A stretch of DNA of 64,000 nucleotides from Wurfbainia villosa (Eukaryota > Streptophyta > Magnoliopsida > Zingiberales > Zingiberaceae). A model generated the notes under the pieces. The model searched no databases. It had not been told where the DNA came from and was given only the letters and a program-made list of their open reading frames with translations. How positions within the stretch are numbered: the first letter of the stretch is position 1; each line of letters begins with the position of its first letter. This document shows positions 54,467 to 64,000 of the stretch, piece by piece. Where the stretch lies: positions 68,600,720 through 68,664,719 of the forward strand of contig CM046000.1 of NCBI GenBank assembly GCA_025175895.1, written 5' to 3'. The translations under genes were made by a program, and so were the position numbers.

Positions 54467-56704
54467 TGTCGGAATTGCTTCGGAGGCTCATCGGCTCCCA
54501 TGTCCCCGGATTAAAATTTTCACTAATGAAAACTAATCCGGATGGGATGAGTTTCCTAAGCACAACCAATTCGTCGTCGTGCTAACGACTTGACCAATCG
54601 CTTGAACAAACTAGTTGTTCAAGCAAAACAACTCTTCTAGTCGATTAGCCGCGGAATAGATGATGTCCGGATCGCTGGTTTTTGTGTTTATGCTCGGGAT
54701 CCAAATATTATTTAGCCATTTACTGAGATATAACATGCTCATAAATGAAAAACAAATACAAACATGTAACATTTAAAATTAGAGAATCGATATACCTCTC
54801 GATCTTCTAATGTACGTCCTTCCTCCTTTCGGACGTCGTGTGGGCGACGCTCTACCAAAAGTCGAAGCTCCTAGATCACTCATCTTCCTTCCTTGCTCAT
54901 CCAAAGCAAGAGGAAGAATAGAAACAAGGTTCATCTCCTTCCTATGGCCAACCAACAAGCAACAAAAGAAATGCTTGTCACCGGCCAACAAGGAGAAGGA
55001 GATAATGGTGGAAACCGACCAAGACATCAAGGGAAACCCCCAAGTCTTGTTTCCACCACCCAAGGAGAAGGAGAAGGTGTCTTTGGATGCTGCCCTAGGG
55101 CTGGAAAAGGATGATATGGGCGCCGGCCACGAAATCATGAAGAAGAAAGGAAGAAACTTTCCTTATTTGGTGCCACCCAAACCTCCTAATCCCTAAGCTT
55201 CCAAACCCTAATCCAAGCTCACCTTGTGGCCGGCCATGGAAGTGAGGAAGAAGATTAGGATGAGCTCAAGCCAATGTAGAGGGGAAAACCAAAGTGGCTG
55301 GCCAACCCTTAGGAAGAAGAAGAACATCTCCTTTAGTTGCCGCCCTCCATTTTCTCCCATAACCCAAGCCACCCAAACCCTAATCCTAACTCACCTTATT
55401 TCCGTCCATGTAAGAGGGGAAGAAGAATAGGATGAGCTCAAGCTAAGGTAGAGAGGAGAAGCATAGTGGCCGGCCAACTCAAGAAAGAAGAAGGAAAAAC
55501 CTTCAATGTTGCCGCCCACCCTTGTTCCCAAAACCCTAGCCACCAAACCCAATCCTAAACCAACTAGGATTCCTAGCCACCAAAGGAAGCAAACCCTAAT
55601 CCCCTCATCCATTGTGTTCTTCATGCCAACTACCCTAAGCCACCCTTTTATAGAGTTAGGGATAAGCCTTGGTTTAATCTCCACCATTGGTTCAAGGGAT
55701 TTAATCTCAACCGTCGGATCTAGAGATTTAATCTCAACCGTCGGATCTTAGAGATTTAATCTCTACTAATGGATTTTAGAGTTTTGTTTCTATCCATTGG
55801 ATCTAAGCATCATGAGGTGTTAATAGGCTACATTAGGGACCATGAGGAGGAGTTGGGTCTTGGCCACTCATGGATCAAGTTCACATAAAGTCCGATCCAC
55901 TAATGATGATCCAATCCACTAAAGGTCCATCATTGATCTACCTCACCAACCCCCATATGATAATATGGGCTCCATATATTATTTGTACATTTTCTCCCCG
56001 TGTTTAAGATCTCGAATGTCCGTCGATTAATTAATTTACTGACCATTAATTAATCAACATCTAACTCCTTGAGTAGTACCACTCAACCTTTTCATCATGC
56101 CGGACCAAGTCCACCTGCAGGGTTTACATGATGAACCTTATGAGCTCCTCAAGGGGACATCATCATCCTAATATATAGGACACGGTTTCCTCCTATAATC
56201 AACGACACACCATATAAATAATATTATCTCCCAACTTACCGAGCCTATCGATTTAATCTATAAATCTTGCCCATTGATAAATCAAAGAGAAGAGTACTAA
56301 GTATATGTGCCCGTTATTATATCGGGATTAAGAGCATGTACTAAATAATATCTGAGGTCCGATTCGATTATGTAGTCAACAATAAATTGAATCACCTCTA
56401 TGTCGATCCTGCTCAATACACACAAAGTGCACTAGTGTGATTCTATGGTCAAGACAAACCAATACCAAATCACACTATAACCATTCCGATGGTTTGTCCA
56501 AAGTCATCTCGGTTGTGATCCTTTACTTAAACTTTACAAGGAGCCGATAACATGATCTCCCGTGTGACACCACATACCATGTTATCTACAATGTAACATA
56601 TTAGACAATATGCATAAATATATGCAAACAATGATCATGTGATTCTTATTTCAAAAATAAAGATGTTTATAGAAAAGATAGACTTTTCAGTATACATCCC
56701 TACA
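54467..56704 (-). repeat. 3' LTR of reverse copia copy A3 (mosaic)
   Basis: 2238 bp. On the minus strand it starts TGTAGGGATGTATACTG after a PPT-like AAGTGGGAAAT. The U3 half follows A2 (few 27-bp units, 55670-55790; TATA box complement of 55645-55652), while the last 150 bp of U5 follow A (plus-strand TCCCCGGATTAAAATTTTC and CCGGATGGGATGAG). It also holds a tandem duplication at about 55218-55560. Open frames at 54779-55687 are LTR sequence. Confidence 0.85.
55218..55560. repeat. Imperfect tandem duplication, about 173 bp, in LTR A3
   Basis: Two copies start at about 55218 and 55391 with CTCACCTT, share AGATTAGGATGAGCTCAAGC-like text and GGCCGGCCAA-like text, and end near AATCCTAA. They are diverged, so the duplication is not recent. 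Not present in the other LTRs here. Confidence 0.7.
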
Positions 56705-56884
56705 ATTTCCCACTTATACTAAAAGACTATGCTGTCCTCTTACTACCATACATCTGATTCCCCTTCCCTCCACATGCCTATCAAAGCTCTCTCTAGAAGG
56801 GCCTTAGTGAAAGGGTCTACCAGGTCATCCTCTGATGCAATCTAGGCGACAACAACTTCTACCTCCATTACGATTTCTCATATC
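56705..56884 (-). pseudogene. RNase H C-terminus of A3
   Basis: On the minus strand this 180-bp piece gives a region homologous to VVAKIASEDNLADPFTKAL and the natural end of the polyprotein, with a TAG in VVAKIA. The PPT lies next to the LTR at 56705. It is cut at 56885 by the LTR of A4, so A3 continues outside the window. Confidence 0.8.
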
Positions 56885-59016
56885 TGTCGAAATGTATACT
56901 GAAAGCCTCTCGCTTTTTGTATGAACATTTTATTTTGGAATAAGAATCACATGATCATTGTTTGCACTTTATATATTTATTATATGTGTGTGCATATTGT
57001 CTAATATTTTACATTGTAGATAACATGGTGCTTGGTGTGGCACAGAAGATCATGTTATCAGTCCCTTGTAAAATATAAGTAGAGGCTCACAACCAAGATG
57101 GTTTTGGATAAACCATTGGCATGGTTGTAGTGTAGCTTGGTATTGTTTTGTCTTGAACATAAAGTTACACTAGTACACTTAGGTGTATTGAGCATGACCG
57201 ACATAGAGGTGATTGAATTAATTACTGACTACATAATTGAATCGAACCTCGGATATTATGTTGTACATGCTCTTAATCCCGATATAATAACGAGCACATG
57301 TACTTAGTATTTATTTCTTTGATTTACCAGAGGGTGAGATTTATATGGATTAAATCAATATGCCCGGTAAGTTGAGAAATGATATTATTTACATGGTGTT
57401 CCGTTGATTATAGGAGGAAACCATGTCCTATATATTAGGTTGATGATGTCCCCTTGAGGAGCTCATAAGGTTCATCATGTAAACACAGCTGGTTGACTTA
57501 GTCAACATGATGATAAGGTTGAGTGGTACTACTCGAGGAATTAGATGTCAATTAATTGATGGTCAGTAAATCAATTAATTGACGGACATTCGATATCTTA
57601 AACACGGGGAGATGAATGTACAAATAATATATGGAGCCCATATTAATTTATGGGGGTTGGTGAGGTAGTTCAATGATGATCCTCTAGTGGAATGGAACAT
57701 CATTGATGGATCAAGTTTGTGTGGTTCCGATCCATCGGGTGGCCAAGATCCAACTCCTCCTTATGGTACCTATCGTAGCCTAATATAATCCTCATGAAAT
57801 CTAGATCCAAGAATGTAAAACAAAACTCTAGAACCAACGGTTGGGATTAAATCCCTAGATCCGATGGTTGGGATGAAACCCTAGTACCAACGGTTGGGAT
57901 TAAATCCCTAGATCCGATGGTTGCGATGAAACCCTAGAATCGATGGTTGGAATTAAATCCCTAGATCCGACGATTGGGATGAAACCCTAGATCCAACGGT
58001 TGGGATGAAACCCTAGATCCGATGGTTGGGATGAAATCCTAGATCCGACGGTTGGGATGAAACCCTAGATCCGACGGTTGGGATAAAACCCTAGATCCGA
58101 CGGTGGAGATTAAATCTCTAGATCCGACGGTGGAGATTAAAGGAGGCTTAAGCCCAATTCTATAAATAGAGGGCTTAGCTTGGGCGGCAAAGGAAATTGG
58201 TTCAATTGGAAATTAGGGTTTTGCTCATCTCAAAGTGGGCGGCAACAAACCCTAGAGGAACAAGGGTTTTGGGCGGCTAGAAGTGGGAGGCAAGCTTGGT
58301 TCTCCCTAGGGTTTTTTGCCGGCGCCCCTCATCCTCTTCTCATCCATTGCCGGTGCTCCTCTCTTCCTCCTCCTTTGCTCCTTGGTGGCCGGCGGTTCTC
58401 CAACTCCTTGGTTGCCGGCACTTCTACAACTTCTAGGTGGCCGGCGGCAACATTGCAACAAGTTGGCCGGCGCTCATCCATTCACTCCTTGACCAGCGGT
58501 TACATCGAGCTCTTTTGATTGGTGGACGGTTCTAGAAAGGAGGAGTTTTTTGTTTTGTTCTTCTCTTTGTCAGAAGCGAACAAGGAAGGGAAGAACACGA
58601 TCTAGAAGGCTTCTACTCGTGGAGGATCTTCGCCCACACGTCGTCCACGAGGAGGATAGGACATACGGTAGAAGATCGTAAGGTATAAAAGTTTTACAAC
58701 TTTATATTCTGATCTTAGCATGTTCTTTTATGTGTTGATTATACAAGTGTGCATTAGTATATATTTTGTATAATAATGGACCCCGAAGACAAACACAAAA
58801 ACCGGTGATCCGTCCGTCGTCTCTTCCGCGGCTAACCAACTAGAAGAGTTGTGTTGCTTGAACAACTAGTTTGTTCAAGTGATCACTCAAGTTGTTAGCA
58901 CGACGACGAATTGGTTGTGCTAAGGAAACTCATCCCATCCGGATTAATTCTTTCATTAGTGAAAATTTTAATCCGGGGACGTGGGAGCCAATGAGCCTCC
59001 GAAGCAACTCCCTACA
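56885..59016 (+). repeat. 5' LTR of A4
   Basis: 2132 bp; starts TGTCGAAATG (A has TGTTGGAATG) and ends CTCCCTACA. A 12-unit 27-bp array at 57832-58141 precedes TATAAATA (58161-58168). The open frame at 58180-58518 is LTR sequence. Confidence 0.92.
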
Positions 59017-59018
59017 AG

Positions 59019-59035
59019 TGGTATCAGAGCCACGG
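59019..59035 (+). other. Primer binding site of A4
   Basis: TGGTATCAGAGCCACGG, identical to A and A2, two bases after the LTR. Confidence 0.9.
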
Positions 59036-60083
59036 TTTCCGGTTTTGTGTGTTTTGGATTCGGTTACTTTCATGCACATATCATATATTGAGTATTCCTG
59101 ATAATAGTAGGATGTGCATAGGCTAACTTTTTGGTTGCAGGCATAAGATCCGACTATTATGGCTATTTGGTTGTATGTGATTGTTTTGTGTGTGATTGTA
59201 TGTATATTATTTGAATCCTCGGGGTTGACGAGGCTAGATTAGTATTTAATTTTTGTAATTAAATATGGCATTATTTAGCCGCTCATTTTAGTTTACTTTC
59301 AATCTAGATTATTTGTACACTCTTTCGTGGAGTATAGGATCGATGGATGTAAATTAAAATGATATATCTCGGCTCGGATCTCTTTGGTGACTTGCGCACG
59401 GGAAAAGGTGGAGCGGACGAGGTGGCGACACGACGGGATGCGTATTGGAGAACAATGCCATAATAGTTGGAAAAATTCTGTTTTTTTTCCATATTTATTG
59501 CTGATTTGTTTTATATGCATGTTGTGTATGCTTTAAAATTCCTCAATTGCAATTTACTAAGTGGGAGAGGGATATTTTAATTAATTCCCGCGGCCTCCAT
59601 TACAATTTGACGTGTGATGCAACAAACTTGTGCATTGGCTCTGAGTGCACTCCTCCCCATTGGATGGGTTTGTTTGCGGATCACTAGGTCAAATAATGGT
59701 TATAGGAAATTATTTATGAGCGTGTGTACTTCCCCATCGGTAAGGCACATAATCCGAAATAATTCCCTTAGTATCGTGTAATGGTGCACACTTATATGCA
59801 AATAAAAAGTATCCTCCCCATCGGAGTCACTGCTTTTATTTGTAGGGCTAAAGAGGAACCAACTATTAATTTTATTTGTCAAAAAGTAAGGTTGACAAGA
59901 TAATAAAATTAATGGGTAAAACCTCCTCTTACAAATGTAGAATTCGTATACGTCCACACTATCGTGGCATGCGATATTCTTGGTGTTTTGAGGTGTTGGT
60001 TGATTTCGGAATTTTATTGTTTTGATGAATCAATAATATTTGAAATCTAATATTTTGATCATTGTGATTCTTAGGTTTTTCAA
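59036..60083 (+). other. Untranslated leader of A4
   Basis: Homologous to the leaders of A and A2. CCTCGGGGTTGACGAGG at 59217-59233 is kept, as is the GGAGTATAGGATCGATGG stem region near 59327. No coding frame. Confidence 0.6.
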
Positions 60084-60997
60084 ATGGCTTTCAACCCACT
60101 TGCTGTAATATTAAAAGAAATAAACTTACTGTACCCAAATAATAGTGATTGGAAAAGAAATATGGATAGTGTCTTAACTGTCGATGAGTGTCCTCCTAAG
60201 CCTGCAGATGATTCTGGGGAAAAGGAACTTTTCGGATACGATAATCGATGCTAAGCGAGAAAAGTCATGGTTGCTCGTAAGATTTCTACTTCCAAGCGAA
60301 AGGCAAAAAGAAGAAGAAACAAGGAGCTGGTAGTGGACCTCAGGGAGGAGTGAAGAAGCCGAAAGGCAAGTGCTTCACTTGTAAACAGACTGGACATGAG
60401 AAGAAAGACTTCCCCAACCTAAAACAGAACAAAGGTAAATCTTTTGCCTTAGTCGTTGAAACATGTTTAGTGGTGTTATCTACCGGTACCTGGTGTGTAG
60501 ATACAGGAGCCACTGATTATGTCTGCAATACTTTGCATGGGTTCTAGGAAACCCGACGACTAGCTGAGGGAGAGATTACCGTCTACATGGGAAATGCTTC
60601 AAAGGTGGTGGCTATTACAGTGGGAGACATTTATTTATCTTTTGATAGGAATAAAGTTTTGGTTTTGAGAAATTGTCTTTATGTACCTACTTTTAGAAAG
60701 AATTTAATTTCAGTTTCTAAATTGTTTATGGATGGATATTCTGTTTCTTTTAATGACAAAGTGGTTATAAAAAGGAATAGGGAGATTATCTGTTCTGGTA
60801 CATTGGTTGGCAATTTATATACTCTAGAACCGAAAACTCCCACGATGCATATAGAAGTAAATAACTCATCTTCTAAATCTAATAAGAGAAAAGAACCTTC
60901 GCAAATGAACCAGACATATCTTTGGCATCTAAGGTTTGGTCATATTAACCTAAGCAGAATTCAAAGGTTGATAGTGATGGACCTTTGGGTTCATTAG
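60084..60997 (+). pseudogene. Deleted gag, protease and pre-integrase of A4
   Basis: The ATG at 60084 starts MAFNPLAVILKE, but a large part of the Gag core is gone. Compared with A, sequence jumps from the ECPPKPADDSGEKE region to KELFGYDNR and then to the lysine-rich linker. The knuckle reads CFTCKQTGHEKKDF, with the last Cys of CCHC replaced by Phe. The protease DTGATD is kept at 60500. After a TAG at 60545, 60587-60997 carries the GAG-pre-integrase domain ([18 protein letters not shown]). A one-base shift near 60975 moves the rest to the next frame. Confidence 0.87.
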
Positions 60998-63474
60998 TGG
61001 TGGAGGATCTCCCAACCTGCGAATCTTGCTTGGAAGGTAAAATGACCAAGAGGCCTTTCAAGGCCAAGGCGTATAGAGCCAAAGATGTGTTAGAATTGGT
61101 TCATTCTGATCTGTGCGGTCCTATGACTATCCAGGCTATAGGTGGCTTTGAATACTTCGTCTCTTTTATAGATGATTATTCAAGGTATGGATACATTTAC
61201 TTGATGCGCCGCAAGTCTGAATGCTTTGACAGGTTCAAAGAATTCAAGGCTGATGTGCAGAACCGTCAAGGTAAAAGTATCAAGACACTACGATCTGATC
61301 GTGGTGGCGAGTACCTCTTGGGAGAGTTTAGGAGTTACTTATCAGAGTCTGGGATTCAATCCCAATTATCCGCACCTGGCACACCCCAGCAGAATGGTGT
61401 GGCGGAGCGAAGGAACAGGACTCTTATGGAGATGGTTAGATCTATGATGAGTTACTCTGACTTACCTGATTCATTCTGGGGGTTTGCTCTGGAAACAGCA
61501 ACACACATTCTGAACTTAGTTCCATCAAAGTCAGTACCCTCTACTCCCACAGAGTTGTGGACTGGGCGAAAGCCTAGTCTAAGACATATTTGGATTTGGG
61601 GTAGTCCAGCACATGTGCTGAAGGGAGATGCTGTTAAGTTGGAATCTCGTACAGAAGTACGCTTGTTTGTTGGCTACCCTAAGGGAACGAAGGGTGGTTT
61701 ATTCTATAATCCTAGAGAACAGAAGGTAATCGTGAGTACGAATGCCAGATTTCTAGAGGAGGACTATGTAATGAACCACAGACCCACGAGTAGGATTGTT
61801 CTTGAGGAGTTGACAGGGGAAGTCCCGACTTCAGTACCACCGGTACAAGAAGAGATACCACAAGTCACTGTACCGCGTGTCACAGAGCATACACAGGAGG
61901 CACCTCGTCGTAGTGGAAGGGTTGTTAGACAACCCGACAGATTCATGTTTTTGGGAGAGTCTTCGGACTTAGTCCCTGGTGAACATGAACCTGATCCCTG
62001 GACATATGACGAGGCACTCCAAGATAGAGATGCGGTATCTTGGCAAAGAGCGATGGATTCAGAGATAGAATCTATGGATTCTAATCAGGTCTGGGAGCTA
62101 GTAGAACTACCCGATGGTGTAAAAGCCATTGGATGCAAGTGGATCTACAAGAGAAAGAGAGGAGTAGACGGGAAGGTTGAGACCTTCAAAGCTAGGATTG
62201 TTGCGAAAGGGTATACTCAGAAAGAGGGCATCGATTATGAGGAGACCTTTTCGCCGGTAGCTATGCTTAAGTCTATCTGGATTCTCTTATCTATAGCTGC
62301 TCATATGGATTAAGAGATTTGGCAAATGGATGTCAAGACAGCTTTCCTTAATGGATGTCTTGAGGAGAACATCTATATGCGGCAACCAGAGGGATTCATT
62401 GCTAAAGGCATAGAGCATCTTGTATGTAAGCTTAATCGGTCCATTTATGGATTGAAGCAAGCTTCTAGATCTTAGAACATCCACTTTGATGAGGTAATCC
62501 AGTCATATGGATTTATTCAAAGTCCGGATGAGCCTTGTGTATACAAGAAATGTGATGGAAACGTAGTGGTATTTCTTGTACTATACGTAGATGACATTTT
62601 GTTAGTTGGCAACAATTTCAAAGTGTTATCAGACGTAAGGGTATGGTTGTCTAAACAATTTGACATGAAGGACTTGGGAGAAGTGGGACACATCCTTGGG
62701 ATCAAAGTTATAAGGGATCGCAAGAAAAGGATGTTGTGCTTATCTCAAGCTTCATACATTGACACTTTCCTTGCTCGTTTTAGCATGCAGAACTCCATGA
62801 AAGATTTTCTACCTTTTAGGCATGGAGTTCCTTTATCTAAAGAGATGTGTCCCAAAACATCAAAGGAGATAGAGGACAAGAAGGCGGTTCCTTATGCTTC
62901 GGCAGTAGGAAGCCTTATGTATGTTATGCTATGTACGAGACCGGATATCTGCTTTGCGGTGGGCATGGTTAGCAGATATCAGAGTAATCCTGGACAGAGA
63001 CATTGGACTGCGGTAAAACATATATTGAAGTACCTGAGAAGGACTAGGGATTATATGATGGTTTACCGGGAAGATAAATTAGTCCCTATGGGTTACACGG
63101 ATTCGGATTTCCAATCAGATAGGGACAAGAGTAAGTCTACCTCGGGGTTTGTGTTTACTTTTGGAGGTGGAGCCATAGTATGGAGGAGTGTCAAGCAGAA
63201 ATGCGAGGCGGACTCTACCATGGAAGCTGAGTATATGACAGCCTCTAAGGTAGCCAAAGAAGTTGTATGGCTCAGGAACTTCTTGATGGACTTGGATGTG
63301 ATTCCTGATTTGCCTAGAACTATTACAATTTATTGTGATAACAGTGGTGCAGTTGCAAACTCGAAGGAACCACGAGCCCATAAGTCGAGTAAACACATAG
63401 AGCTAAAGTACCACCTTATACGAGAGATCGAAGCGAGGAGAAGTTGTTGCCGCCAAGATTGCATCAGAGGATAA
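60985..63474 (+). pseudogene. Integrase, RT and RNase H of A4
   Basis: Longest pol stretch of the A family here: 442 codons open to TAA at 62311, then the same frame on to 63474 with one more TAG near 62474 (Trp of ASRSW). The integrase has [20 protein letters not shown] and [10 protein letters not shown], so all catalytic positions are kept. RRSGR linker, then RT with [20 protein letters not shown] and LYVDD (about 62584). RNase H has GYTDSDFQSD, STMEAEY and CDNSGAVA. After ELKYHLIREI a base deletion near 63430 breaks the tail, but DPFTKALP-like sequence and the PPT follow to 63593. Confidence 0.9.
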
Positions 63475-63593
63475 CCCGCGGATCCATTCACTAAGGCCCT
63501 TCCAAATAAAGCGCTTGATAGGCATGGAGGACATGGGGACTGATGATGTATGGCAGCAGTGATGACTGATAGTCTTTAGTATAAGTGGGAGAT

Positions 63594-64000
63594 TGTTGGA
63601 ATGTATAACAAAGCCTAGCTCTTTTTGTATGAACATTTTATTTTGGAATAAGAATCACATGATCATTGTTTGCACTTTATATATTTATTATATGTGTGTG
63701 CATATTGTCTAATATTTTACATTGTAGATAACATGGTGCTTGGTGTGGCACAGAAGATCATGTTATCAGTCCCTTGTAAAATATAAGTAGAGGCTAACAA
63801 CCAAGATGGTTTTGGACAAACCATTGGCATGGTTGTAGTGTAGCTTGGTATTGTTTTGTCTTGAACATAAAGTTACACTAGTACACTTAGGTGTATCGAG
63901 CAGGACCGACATAGAGGTGATTCAATTAATTGCTGACTACATAATTGAATCGGACCTCGGATATTATGTTGTACATGCTCTTAATCCTGATATAATAACG
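63594..64000 (+). repeat. 3' LTR of A4, first 407 bp
   Basis: Starts TGTTGGAATGTATAAC after AAGTGGGAGAT and follows the U3 start of the other A-type LTRs to the window end. Confidence 0.9.

Larger units (their letters stand above)
56885..64000 (+). mobile_element. Ty1/copia element A4, runs past window end
   Basis: A close relative of A. It has a 5' LTR, PBS, leader, internally deleted gag, protease, integrase, RT, RNase H, PPT and the first 407 bp of the 3' LTR. It is inserted in A3; ATATC (56880-56884) would be the left target copy. The right target copy is outside the window. Confidence 0.9.

Noticed and set aside
54779..55751. Open frames of 119 and 128 codons
   Set aside because: LTR A3 sequence containing a tandem duplication; no homology to a known protein visible.

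Overview
This window is plant nuclear DNA made almost entirely of nested LTR retrotransposons. I see no host protein gene, rRNA gene, tRNA gene or CRISPR array. An angiosperm origin follows from the families: Ty1/copia elements primed by initiator Met-tRNA, Sirevirus-type copia elements with palindrome-rich LTRs, and an Athila-like Ty3/gypsy element. A monocot is my guess only.

Layout. 1-2257 looks like the 3' part of a chromovirus-type gypsy LTR, abutting a minus-strand copia integrase relic (2258-3198) and a foldback MITE (3199-3360). An Athila-like element G then runs in three pieces (3361-4036, 22715-23105, 24958-29812). Its reverse transcriptase is split by copia element A (4037-22714, TSD GGAAT) and by solo LTR S1 (23106-24957, TSD ATGAT). 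Element A is itself split at its protease by copia element B (8067-17588, TSD TGCAA).

From 29813 on, Sirevirus material dominates: an LTR H split by solo LTR S2 (30121-32348, TSD GCTAG), then Sirevirus E, whose 5' LTR (33529-35873) holds solo LTR S3 (33842-34956, TSD CTTGG). The gag of E is split by copia A2 (37062-54361, TSD GGAGC), and the reverse transcriptase of A2 is split by a reverse-oriented Sirevirus-like element D (43060-51616). Past 54466 the gag of E is cut again by a reverse A-family copy A3, which is cut by A4 (56885 to beyond the window end).

How the parts work. A, A2 and A4 each encode one Gag-Pol (Gag, zinc knuckle, DTG protease, integrase, YVDD reverse transcriptase, RNase H), all damaged. 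B is structurally complete but has broken frames and a changed protease motif. D is the most unusual: it has intact-looking LTRs, PBS and PPT, a full-length Gag with two zinc knuckles and no recognisable pol. It also carries a second gene that appears to be spliced and to have its own upstream promoter built from the palindrome found in Sirevirus LTRs. D would need enzymes from an autonomous relative. In several families the LTR carries a short repeated or palindromic motif array directly upstream of its TATA box.
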